Below, one piece after another: positions 1 through 10,470 of a stretch of 64,000 nucleotides of DNA. Source of the DNA: Prostheceraeus crozeri (Eukaryota; Platyhelminthes; Polycladida; Euryleptidae); contig CAJQUW010006842.1 of assembly GCA_907163375.1 (NCBI GenBank), forward strand, positions 129,001 to 193,000, written 5' to 3'. A program made the translations under genes and the position numbers. Each line of letters begins with the position of its first letter. Position 1 is the stretch's first letter. Below the pieces are notes generated by a model that was not told where the DNA came from, ran no database searches, and worked only from the letters and a program-made list of their open reading frames with translations.

Positions 1-420
1 AAATAACGGAATCAGTCAATATCAAAAGCAGTATACAACAGAAAAGGATCGTCATTAACAACAAAACAGAGTGGAACCAACCTTACATGCTAACAGTGGC
101 TATACAGAAGAACGAGGGAGATATAGAATAAATTATTGTGAACTATGAGACTATTGAATACTGAACTATGCTATATGTGGATATTTTCTGGATATCGATA
201 ATGACAATGATAGTAAATAATTTTTGTAAATGTTTGCTTAGGATTTCCTTCTATTTCATTTGATAAGGCCAGACCGGCGAAATATATTTCGATACATTTT
301 ATTAATTAATTTTTTTGTGCGCAGAAAGACTAGAATACTGAAAAACAATATTATTTCATTAATTTCAAAAATAATTATATCAAAGTCTTTCTTTACAAGA
401 TTTATTGAAATTACTAAAAA
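1..420. other. AT-rich non-coding stretch
   Basis: No reading frame with coding character, no splice-bounded exon and no recognised repeat were found. The short open frames here are low-complexity and AT-driven. Confidence 0.5.
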
Positions 421-509
421 TATCCACTTCTATCGGACATAAATGCAAAGTTCCTCGGACACTAACGTGTCTTCGGAATCCATGCATTTATGTCCTCTAA
501 AAGTGGATA
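421..509. repeat. Small perfect-stem hairpin (MITE-like)
   Basis: The left arm (421-447) and right arm (483-509) are near-exact reverse complements. Both contain GGACATAAATGCA, and the loop itself continues pairing (CGGACAC with GTGTC). The whole folds as one hairpin of about 90 bp. No target duplication could be fixed. Small hairpins of this type are usually internally deleted DNA transposons, but the family is unknown. Confidence 0.5.
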
Positions 510-839
510 CTATTCCTATATTAGCATAGCAAACTTATATTACATTTGGTTCACTGAAATTGCATTATCAATCTAATAAGATATCCATATTCCGTTTAAA
601 ATCATTGCATAATGCAGTAAGGAAATGTTCACAATCTTAATTGCTCTTATACTGTGGAAATCACTGGATAATTGCTGGATCGGAAATGAGACTGCTCCCA
701 GATTTTTAAGGCTTCAGAAAGTTTCAGAAGCTCCATGAATAAAGTGTATCTTCTTTTTCCAATTATTTTTTGTGATCAACTATTTGTCTATTCAAAAAGA
801 TGAACTTTCTTGCTTGTACACTTATGATCAAATAAGATC
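510..839. other. Non-coding stretch
   Basis: Nothing recognisable apart from general AT richness. It lies just beyond the 3' tail of the minus-strand LINE that follows. Confidence 0.4.
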
Positions 840-937
840 TTCATGAATGAATGAATGAATAGTCATATATTTCATCAATGATAATCAAAAATACATCAAA
901 AGTGGAGCATACATTACAAGTGAAATAAGAAAAGAAG

Positions 938-2562
938 TCATAAAGTCACAAAACGGTTTGAAATGCGTGCGGCCATAACAGGAAAGCAGTTTTTAAGTCT
1001 TACTGTTTTACATAACGGGATTGACAGTCTACCATTTCTAAAATACATCAGTGCATTTAGGGGATGTTCAGGATTGTGTACTTCATTTATCAATTTCATA
1101 TAAGCAGATTTACGTTTTTCAAAAAACATGTTCTTAAATTCACAATTACATTCGGATTTACATATAACTCGCTTTGAACGTTTGAAAACACGCTTTACAG
1201 TTGACGTGATCTGTGCATTGATACTACCGAAAAGGGTTATACAATATAGCAAAATGTTTTCAATCATAGCACTATATGCCATCCACAGATCGTCGTGGCT
1301 TAAAGAATTTCTCAAAACTTTTAAAAGGTACATACGTTGAGAACATTTTCTTTCAATAGCTTCAAAATGAGGAGTCCATGACAGCTTATTGCTCCAAACA
1401 ACAACTAAGATGTTAATGACATCTACGACTTGAAATGGAAGTCTATCCAGCATACAATCGACAGCTTTGTTCTTCTTGGTAAAAATCACTATTTCATTTT
1501 CTTCTCATTTATACGCACTAAGTTTGAAGAAGACCATTGCTGTATGTATTCGACCTCATTCTTCACACTCAGTAAAGATTCTTCTAATTGATGCTCAGAA
1601 AAAGGAATAATTTCGTAAATATCATCAGCGTACTGAACAAATTTTGTGGACAACAATTTCGGCTTCAAATCATAGCAATAAAGAAGAAACAAAAATGGAC
1701 CCAATAGAGAACTTTGTGGAGCCTCACTTGTTATACAGGCTTCCTCACTTAGTGCATACTTTACACGAACTCTTTGAAAACGATCAGTTAAATATCTTGT
1801 CAACCATACAATAAAACCGGTGGGAAAGTTGAGCATTTTGAGTTTGTCAATCAATATGCTGTGAGATATTCTATCGAACGCCTTAGAAAAATCAAAATTG
1901 ACTAACATGCATCCATCAAAGGCATCACTTTCCAGGCACGATGTCACATGGTCATGAATAGAAATAAGTGCACACCTGCAGTCAGACAAAGGTTTGTAAC
2001 TAAACTGATGTGATGGGATCTTCGAGAGAATTGTCGATTTAATATATTTCAAAACATGCATTTCAAGTACTTTACTTGGCACACTTAAGACTGTGATTGG
2101 CCTCACATCATTTAAGTTAGCAGGAGACGACTTTGGAACAGGGGATACAGCACATGATTTGAGAATTCGAGGAACATAGCGTCGAATAGTATGACATAGA
2201 GGTTCGCAAATGTATGGCGCAGCTAACTGGTAGGCCTTGAGTGGAATACCATCAGAACCACTTGATTTATTCACGGACAAGTTATCAAGCACAGAAAATA
2301 TTTCGCAAGGTTCAGATAATGGACACCAATCATGTGAATCAACTGTGTCACTGATAGATGAGTGGGGGTTGAAGGTCTCTGCGAAAACGCTATTAATTTT
2401 GTTGGTAGCACTTTCAATACTGGGAAACTGTGATAAAAGATGATCAAGGGCACTACCCGATGATTTCCCTCGAGCTTCAGACACAACAGTCCATATATTT
2501 CTTGGGGACGGACTTGATTTCTTCACCCAGTTTACTTTGGCTCTCGTAATTTCCTCTTGCAC
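938..2562 (-). pseudogene. LINE reverse transcriptase, broken
   Basis: Two consecutive frames (2562-1489 and 1489-938) carry the polymerase. The first shows the palm motifs FDFSKAFDRISH, a degraded SEAPQSSLLGP (usually SGxPQGSxLGP) and the catalytic YADD in FVQYADDI. It then stops at 1489. The second frame continues with the LINE C-terminal block WSNKLSWTPHFEAIERKC. The QGS to QSS change and the frame break suggest an inactive copy. The enzyme would copy element RNA at a nicked chromosomal site. Confidence 0.85.
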
Positions 2563-2585
2563 CTTTTGCTTGAAAATATGGTAGC

Positions 2586-3523
2586 CTACTTATTGAAATC
2601 TTTCTCGCGATATGCTGCCCATCTGCGGTTGATCAATTCTTTCAAATAAGGATTCATCCAAGGCTTGTCCCTTTCTCTCATAAGAACAGAATGCCAAAGA
2701 ATAGCGGCAAAATATGTGCCAAAAATAGAAAAGAACAGTTCAATCTTGGTATCTAAATCATCTACGAAGTAGATTTGATGAAAAGAGGCTGAATTGAGTC
2801 TTTCAAGAAATCGGTGAATATGAGTAGCACTCCAATCAAACCATCGACGCTCCTGAACAATTTGGTTATTGTAGACGGTATAGGGATTGAGAAAAATTTG
2901 AGCATGTGACCCTTTACGTCGAGATGAAAGAGGTGCGCCGATATCAGTGAAATCATACATATCATTTAAAGATTTGCTAACAAGAAATTTGTCAATACAG
3001 GATTGACCTCGTGCTGGTAAATTCACTTTATCATGCAAATCAAGACTTCTGAAAAGTAGGTCAGTGTCCAAGTCATTAAAATCACCACCTATGATCAAAT
3101 GTACATCACAGAAACTGCTTGTGTAACTATCTAGTGAATCTACTCGTATAAGGAAATCGAGTATTTCACATTTATGAAGAGAATTCAAATTCGGAGGATA
3201 ATACAAAGCACATAATAAATAAAGTTGATTATCAAACTTAAAAGATGCAGCAATTGATTCGCATGAGATGGGAGGCAGACAATTTTGAACCTGACAGTGG
3301 CCTAGACTGGAATGAATCCAAACAACAACTCCACCTCCTAAATGATTTTTCTGTCACATCTGAATATGGTATATCCCTTGATTTGAAACATCGAGCAGTC
3401 ATGCGTGTCATTTAAAAAAGATTCGGTAATTATTATAATGTCGGGATTCAAGGCAACACAAGTGACTCTCAAATCATCAAGTTTACCAACTGCAGCTATA
3501 GAACGAGCATTAGTCATATACAC
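2586..3523 (-). pseudogene. LINE AP-type endonuclease, broken
   Basis: Frame 3523-3338 begins MTNARSIAAVGKLDDLR and includes the TES motif of the exonuclease/endonuclease/phosphatase fold. Frame 3206-2586 carries IIGGDFND and a catalytic-loop relic in which SDHAQI has become SHAQI, losing the key aspartate. It then runs into the linker DKPWMNPYLKELINRRW that normally precedes the reverse transcriptase. The 130-bp gap between the frames is coding-derived but interrupted. Confidence 0.8.
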
Positions 3524-3544
3524 CTTTGGAACAGCATTATTTTG

Positions 3545-4409
3545 TCAAAAGCCCCGATTTGTATTGGAAGCACGTGGAACCACTTTTTTATTCTTTATAA
3601 TGACATTCTCACCAAGACCACGACGATAATTGAGTTCATTTCTTAATTTCTTATCTTCTTCCAATTCTCTAGGAGTCATATCAGGTTTCAGATAAACTTT
3701 CTTGAAGATTAGATTTCCGTCATTGTTCACTCTTGATAATTTAGGTGCAGACTTCATGACTGATATTTTTGTATCATAACTGGAGAAAATAACTTTTAAA
3801 GGCCGAGGTCTCGACCCTTTGGCACCTATGCGGAAGAAACGGCGGAATTGATAATCACTAGAAGCACCATTTTCACTCAAAGATGATGTCTAGATGCCTC
3901 TTATCGAAGTCCTTCTGCTCAGGTCCATCTGTCTGGCATTCCGGAATACCAAAGAACAGTACATTACTTTTACGAAGCTCTCGGTCTTGTAGCTCATTTA
4001 TGATGTCATCTTGCACATTGAATTGAATGCTGTCAATTCTCGCGTTGATGGAGTCAATCTTAGCATTCAAATTCTCTTCGGCCTCACCAATAAGCACCTT
4101 ACTTTCCTTGAGAAGGTCACTCTTGATTTCACTTACAGCTTCTACAACAGCTGTTTTCACCTCACAAGGATCTAAAGTGCGGGACAAGTCAATGTTCTCA
4201 TGGGCTGTCATATCATATTTTAAAGCAGAACATAACTGTGGCTTTATCATTTTGTTTAGTTGTGAGAAAGACATCTTCCTAACCTCATCAAAAGTAACCT
4301 TTTCAATGTTTGGAGAATTTGTTGCGCTTGATGATAACGATGCGTTACGTGGCGTGGCATGATCAACAATGAGATGTTGAGTTGAAAAAGATTTAATGCT
4401 GCGCAGCAA
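3545..4409 (-). pseudogene. LINE ORF1 protein, broken
   Basis: Two frames overlapping by eight bases (4409-3873, 3880-3545) make up ORF1. The N-terminal part has a heptad-rich segment (KIDSINARIDSIQFNV), followed by an RRM-like strand block (ELRKSNVLFFGIPE). The second frame gives the C-terminal nucleic-acid-binding part (RRFFRIGAKGSRPRPLKVIF). The same block appears as RKKNVVISRLVE..KVEF in the LINE at 60.5-60.9 kb, which supports the assignment. One frame change divides it. Confidence 0.75.
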
Positions 4410-4640
4410 AATTGACCCTCGTACATCTCACTCTATAACCGAACCTTGACACCACCAGACTACCCACACAACAGCAAATCAGCTGTCACTTTGGATACCG
4501 ATTCCGGGAATCACGAAATCCTGTGCAATGCCTGCACTGAAATTGTAAACGTGACCACAGCACTCGACTCGATAACTACAATTCAGAGTGTGAAGAGGAT
4601 ATTTCGTGACACCGAAGGATTGCAAATCTGATGTGAATAG

Positions 4641-6375
4641 TTAGCGGAGTGCGAATATGACGCGAAGCACGATGATCAGATAGAGACAAACTCGGGGGAA
4701 AACGGAACACCACAACCAGAGATAACGCAAAAACACTGAAATTCACTGAGAGAGCATATGACTGACCGACCGCCGCACAACGACGCATGTTGAAGTTTAT
4801 CGAAATATATGATTTGCTCCACACTTTCAACAAATTGACATCAACAATCCAGATTTGTACAACACAACAATGACCGAAAAATGCATGTTGGTCTACTGAC
4901 AACTAAATGTTTGTCGAAGATTTTAAATGAAGGTGATATCAACACAGAAAAAGTAATCATTTCCCATTCGGGTGTAAAAGTATTTTGCATCACGGATGCG
5001 GTGTGCAAAAATAGAAACATAGGAATTATCGCGTCTTCCATTTGCTGAAAAACTATTGAGCCTACAACATGCAAAGCTCGATAGCTTTTCTTTAAGATCA
5101 GAATGTTCATTTCAAAACGCATTTTATTTCTTCAATAGACTCAAAATGCTTCTACCGTTCCACGACATTGATTCCATCTCGTGCTTAGAAAACGAAATTA
5201 TTGAGCACTAGCAGCTTCGGCAGAAAAACCGATTGAAGCATTAAAATGAAAGTAATAGTTTTAGGTATTTTTGGTAACAACAGAAGACTGTTTAAAAATT
5301 TGTAGCTTTCCTGTTGAAAGATTTTGCACCAAAGAATTGGTTGTTTTGATTTAATTGCTTTGCCACTAGACCTAATGTCTTCATTAAAAGTGAATTGCAT
5401 TGTTGTTGTGTTTTGTTCATATACGCATGAAAAGTGCATCATCAAAGCAATTAAGAAATATATAATATATATAAATTTTATTATATATTATATATAAAAA
5501 TATAATTAATTTCCCCTACGTGCCTTAGAAAATTTGCAATCTACAAGTTATGGATACATTTGATTACCATTTTAATTGCCAATACACGCGTAATGCTGCT
5601 AACTGCAGTAAATCTCATGAATATTTCTAGGTTCCTCGGCTATCCGTTTTTACTATTAGTACCGTAGCATTTATCAAGAACAGTGACCTGTTTCTGAATA
5701 AACGGTTAATGAGCAATTCACGTTCCTTCTAATGTAGCTGATTAAGTGATTTCTTGCAATTTTCTGCTATTTAATCTTAGCTGCACGAGACTTGTGCTTG
5801 CTTAAAATGGCTGCAGATAATTGAAGGGGTCGAACGTATAAGGAGATAGACCACATTTTTTCAAAAACAGATATTTCACCCCATTTTGTGATAGATCTGG
5901 ATGCTTCTTTTGACTGTGTTAAACGATGATTGGAGGTTTTCTTATATGGTTTCCACAAAGTGCATAAGGGGATAAGCCACTGTATGTACTTGATGGTGCA
6001 AGGTCCGAAGCAGAAAATGGACAATCATGTCGTTGTGCAATGGTCGGGTGCAACAGCATTACTGATATCTTCCTTGTACCAGGCCACACACTCATTTATA
6101 TGATCGAGACTTCAGGCACAAGGAAGAATCAAGCTGAAAAAGAGAACATGTTTATTGTACACTCTCCGGAATGAGCCGCAAGGATCTATTTCGTCAATAT
6201 GTTTCAAGAACAGATGATGACACAAGATTTCATTAAAATTTCCGATCATTCAATGAAGCTAGCAATGAAAACATGGGGATTTCAAAGCTCATGTTTTCCG
6301 ATATGACGATAAAAATCAGAGAAAGGTGTTGTTGCCTGAGGTCTCCAAAGATGTTGCTTCAAATTCGCAATGTGG
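4641..6375. other. Non-coding stretch, possible LINE 5' end
   Basis: Open frames at 4841-5122, 5185-5445 and 5767-6024 on the minus strand show no recognisable domain and no convincing splice borders. The part just above 4640 may still be LINE 5' leader. An AT microsatellite sits at 5455-5512. Confidence 0.4.
5455..5512. repeat. (AT)n/TATA microsatellite
   Basis: An almost pure A/T tract of TATATA and TTATATA units, self-complementary over its length. Confidence 0.7.
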
Positions 6376-6700
6376 ACTAAGAGCGATTGGAACCGGGCCG
6401 CTTTTTCCGGGCCTGGAAGAATTTTGTATCTTGGCCCGGGTGAGAAATTTTATCGTTTTGCGCACCTTACCATCTTTACTGAAGATATCAATTACATTAG
6501 TTGAGTGCTATCGCCTTGAGAATCATTCTAAAAATCTAAATGTTGATGCTTTAAATAATGAATAATGCTTATCATGATCGAATGCTTTAGGTCCTATGCA
6601 CCACATGTAAGCAAATTGATAGCTGTTGAACATTAAGATGAACTTTCAAACATTGAACAGTGAATTTTCATTTGTTTTAAATAGACTTTCTCATATAACC
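6376..6700 (+). repeat. Unclassified dispersed repeat, copy 1
   Basis: This region is closely similar, in the same orientation, to 40531-40815. Shared blocks include GGCCCGGGTGAGAAATTTTA, GAAGATATCAATTACATTAG, AAAATCTAAATGTTGAT and CGAATGCTTTAGGTC. Both copies keep a short open frame (VRNFIVLRTLPSL.KISITLV), but the remaining frame is not conserved well enough to call a gene. No terminal repeats were found. It is a middle-age interspersed repeat of unknown class. Confidence 0.7.
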
Positions 6701-7146
6701 TGCCAATAGTCCTGGTTTGTTATGGAACTTTGACGAAATGTAATATAATAATACAATATATAAATTATCAAAAGATAATTTGACGAAATGCACCATCTAT
6801 TTTGAAATCTCTTTGTGTATTTCTGCCTTTAGAAAGTCATGCGCAAAGAAAAGTCAACGCAAGCTAAATAAATTAGAAATAAGCTGATTGACAAGTGACT
6901 TTGCTTCAAATATAACAAACGTTGAAGATACTTAGCTTCTATAGCTAAACAGTGCTGTTCAGCAGAGAATTTGAAACGCGGACCCGGGCCGGTTCAACTC
7001 TGGTTTGAACCAAGGTCACCTTTCATAGTAACAGGGCCAACTTAAAATGTAAAATGATTGACATCCTATTGCAAAGAACATGCCAGAATTGTGTATGTCC
7101 TACCATGCTGTGAAGTTCACTTTAAAGCGCCAGTTTGAGATCTAAA

Positions 7147-9412
7147 AGGTACCGTAAAATAGGCAAATTCCAGCCACTTTTTTGGCTTCTTTTTGAATTT
7201 TCTGCTATATATTTCATATAGAGTACGAGTTATACCTTCATGAACTGCAATTTTGGCTTTCTGAAGACAATCAAAATGAAAAATAGCTTGAACAATGAAA
7301 TATGTGTATTTAAGAACAACTTAGATACGGGTACTTCAAAAAACGAAAAATGGGTAACCTCAGCCACCAACAGAAATTTTATCAAAACGAACTGTTAGTA
7401 ACTAAAACAACATTTCAACACGCAATACAAAGTCAACAACAGCTAATTGCAGTTAGAGCACACAAAAAATACATCACTCGTTTCATTATTACAGGCTCCG
7501 CAGGTCCATATTCTGCAAGACGTGCATTGGACCCAGTCTGGTCCATTATATCCGGCAAACGAAATTTCACACAATCCACATTCGTCATCCTCACTGCAAG
7601 TTGAGCTGTCTTCATCCCGTCCGCATGCGTTGAATCCACATTTGACGTTGAGGCGACACTGTGAGACGGGAGAATCGGTCGGCCAGCCGTCACCTTTGCC
7701 CCACGGGGTCTTCGTTGATTGGAAGTTTGACCGCGCATTTCTCGCAGCATCCTAATAAGGCTGGAATCCAGGTCACGTCTGATGGCTTCTTCGCCGTGGG
7801 TCTCGGACCTTATCAGGCGGCTCAGTGGAGCGTCTCGATTAATGGGGGAAAAGCCACACGCTCTGAATCCACTTATCAGATTCTGCTTGGAGGGACTCTC
7901 CACCATCTTCCACAACTGGAACAACATGACTCCGAACGACTGCTTCGGAATAGGCCCAGTTGCCCTGGACTCCCGACGGAAGTTCTATAGGATGATCCTC
8001 CACTTGGCTTTCACAGTTCTGAACACAGCGACGTCAAGAGGTTGCAGAAGGTGGGTAGAGTTAGGTGGAAGAGCGATGAATTTGATGTTGTATGCAGCAG
8101 CCATTTCGATCAATTCAACAGAGAAATGCGCTGCTAAATTATCACCGATCACGAACTTTTCTCCGTGAAGATCCCTAACTGCAGGGATTAGTGTCACGAA
8201 ACCAGGCTGCGAAAGAGTAGTCTTTATCAAACCATCCACTTTTCGAACAGTTGAACACAGTTCCACGTGGTGCACCTTGCGTCCAAATCTCGTAAACACT
8301 TTGCGATTTGTAGATGACGTAGGGCGGAAGAAGCTTTCCGTCAGCGGAACCGCAAAACATCAGGGAGATATTGGTCTTTGAATGTTCCTGAACGATTTCG
8401 ATGCGACGTGTTCTCCGCTTTGCAATCACTTTTTGAGAACCAGGATTATCTGACAGTGCGGTCTCGTCGCAGTTGAAGACATGAGAAGGAGAAGCTTCTG
8501 ATAATCCACATTGCGACAGTTCATCGAAGAAAGCGTTCACCGTTTCTGGTCGAAGTGATGACCTGCTGCGTTTGATATTGCATCCCTGACGAAGAACCAG
8601 ATTGTGTCTGGTCATAAAAGAGTTCACCCAGTCACTTCCTGGTCGAATATTTGTGAATAGCTCAACTTCACGACCTTTGGATGCTAGATATCGACAGACG
8701 AGGTCTTGAAGAAGTTGTTTAGTCAGACCGAATCCCCACTTGGTAATAGTCTGAATTGTTCGAGCGATGACTTGTTCTTCAGTTTGCGAAAGTTCTGTGG
8801 GTCTGCCAGGTCCCGCAACTATCTCATTCTTCTATGATGCCTTGATGTGACGCTGTAGTGTTTCGCGATTGACATGATAAGCATCGGCAGCTTTTCTTTG
8901 TGACATTCGGTTTTCACGAACAGCGCTGACAGCTAACTGCATAGTCATCCCTGTAGCTCTTGACGGTTTTCTTCGTGGCCATCACTAACAGCAATCACAC
9001 ATTCGAATGTCACAAGAAAGAAAATTCATTCAGAAAATACGGAATCAAATTCGTTGATCGTCGTGACAGAGATCATGCGCAGGTGCAGGTGAGGACGCAA
9101 ATCGATAAGACACGCGGCTGTGTGCGACATAGATATCTGATTCATCGCTTCATCGCTGGCAGCACAGTCGAATTAGCAACAATGGGTAATGTCAGCCACC
9201 AACGATATTTACGATTTTTTTCATCTTACGAATTACAAGCTCCGAAAGCAACTGTAACTAATCCAATTGTTCTGAAATGTCAAAAATGAAATCAGCAAAG
9301 AGTGTGAGCATCTGTTTTTAGGTAACTGTGAATGAAAAGAGTTTTTTGCACTTTTTTGATAAGTGGCTGACATTACCCCTGTTGGCTGACATTTGCCAGT
9401 TTTACGGTACCT
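7147..9412 (-). mobile_element. pogo/Tigger-type DNA transposon, inactive
   Basis: Terminal inverted repeats of about 30 bp bound the element: AGGTACCGTAAAATAGGCAA at the left end, and on the opposite strand AGGTACCGTAAAACTGGCAA at the right end. The right end is followed by TA (9413-9414); at the left the flanking dinucleotide reads AA, so the expected TA duplication has decayed. A second motif, GTCAGCCACCAAC or close forms of it, recurs at 7359-7372, 9191-9204 and, inverted, just inside the right end, giving nested sub-terminal repeats. Total length is about 2.27 kb, normal for a pogo-like element with a single transposase gene. Confidence 0.85.
7433..8960 (-). pseudogene. pogo-type transposase (HTH plus DDE), broken
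   Basis: Read from 8960 downward, the N-terminus MTMQLAVSAVREN..RKAAD forms a pipsqueak-like helix-turn-helix, ending at an in-frame TAG after RHIKAS. A CENP-B-like second DNA-binding part follows (GPGRPTELSQTEEQVIARTI). The catalytic core shows all three acidic sites: VFNCDETALSD, FVIGDNLAAH and LPPNSTHLLQPLDV. The C-terminal tail (7927-7433) resembles Tigger C-termini (SGFRACGFSPINRDA). At least three frame changes separate these parts, so it cannot make the enzyme. The protein would bind the inverted repeats and cut and paste the element at TA sites. Confidence 0.88.
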
Positions 9413-9779
9413 TATTTGAACCTCCTGAGACGTTGCACTGCTTTTTATTAACAGGATATCGACAAAATGTCACAAATTGGTGTTTGCAGGATCGCTTCTT
9501 GTTTCATTGTACCCACTATGACATGCAGAAACGCAGCAAATCCGTCATTTCTCACCACTCACTACATTAGACGGAAGCGACCCGAGTGAGTATTTTGCTG
9601 CAGGAACTATGAACAACTATGTTGACCGAATGAACCGTTGACCGTCAGTTGTTCTCACAGTCATTGCTCGTCAACAATGTACACTCTGTCTCACCTAGGA
9701 AGAGACAAATAGTCTATTAGTATATCGAAGTGCACGGCGTCATTAACACCTGTATGCTGACTCACTGAATATATTGACA

Positions 9780-9910
9780 TTGATCTTTGTGTATGTTCTT
9801 CCGATAAAGGTTATAGTATTGTGATCCTTAACACGAATGATTATTGTAGTAAAATGAAAGCTATTCTTAGTGATGAATCTAAATTTAAAACACTTCCAGC
9901 TACGAATAAT
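9780..9910 (+). mobile_element. Short Penelope-like reverse transcriptase fragment
   Basis: The plus-strand frame reads SSDKGYSIVILNTNDYCSKM then ILSDESKF. This matches the segment DKGxAVVILNxxDYxxKM..LSD that lies upstream of the catalytic core in Penelope-type reverse transcriptases. Only about 40 residues remain and the continuation to 10051 is not recognisable. It is unrelated in detail to the young Penelope element at 21-25 kb, so it represents another lineage. Assignment rests on one motif. Confidence 0.45.
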
Positions 9911-10269
9911 ATCAAAAAACATTCAACTATCATGGATGAAAGACATGTATTTGAACAAATAGTGTCAAACATAAGTCAAGTACTTAGCTACATCTTTTTC
10001 AGTCGAGGTGGATCAGTGGTGCCAGAAGCGAAATATACAAGGAAGTTGTGACGAAATGAGGATGAAGACACCAAAGAGAACTGACATTGTGCAAAAGTGT
10101 TCACAAAAATGTAGAGATGCGAAAAAAACTAAAGAAAAAAAAACAAATTGGCCAATGAACACTTCATTTAATTATGATGCTTTTGATTATAGTCATTGAT
10201 ATTTGTTCCTTAAGATATTGCAGAATCAGGCCTCTGCATGCTTAATTGAGCGATGTAAGTTTTTATCTT

Positions 10270-10470
10270 ACAGATTTTGAAACAAATTCACATGAGTTTC
10301 GAAACTCATGAAAATGCATGGGAAATTGTTTCAAAATCTCATTAAAAATCATGCGAATGATCATAAATTCATATGAGAACCTCATGAATATTATATGCGA
10401 ATTTGTTTCAACTTCTCATTAAAAATCATGAGAATTTTATCATGAAAAAATCATGAGGCATTTTCGCATG
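10270..10470. repeat. CATGA-rich quasi-palindromic repeat
   Basis: Direct and inverted copies of AAATCATGAGAA and TTTCGAAACTCATG alternate. GAAACAAATT and GCGAATTTGTTTCAA blocks stand at both sides. The structure resembles an internal tandem array or a decayed hairpin element. No coding potential. Confidence 0.5.

Larger units (their letters stand above)
840..4640 (-). mobile_element. CR1/L2-type LINE, degraded, with (TTCA)n tail
   Basis: A non-LTR retrotransposon on the minus strand. In order from 5' to 3' it has a coiled-coil/RRM-like ORF1, an apurinic-type endonuclease, a reverse transcriptase and a C-terminal LINE region. The 3' end, read on the minus strand, closes in four ATTC units at about 843-862, a microsatellite tail common in the CR1/L2 group. 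The right (5') border is uncertain; I place it a little above the first ORF1 codon at 4409. Several frame changes and stops separate the domains, so it is a fossil. The endonuclease motif TNARS and the gene order match the LINE at 57.8-61.0 kb, although the 3' ends differ. Exact clade (CR1, L2, Crack or Daphne) would need a phylogeny. Confidence 0.85.
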
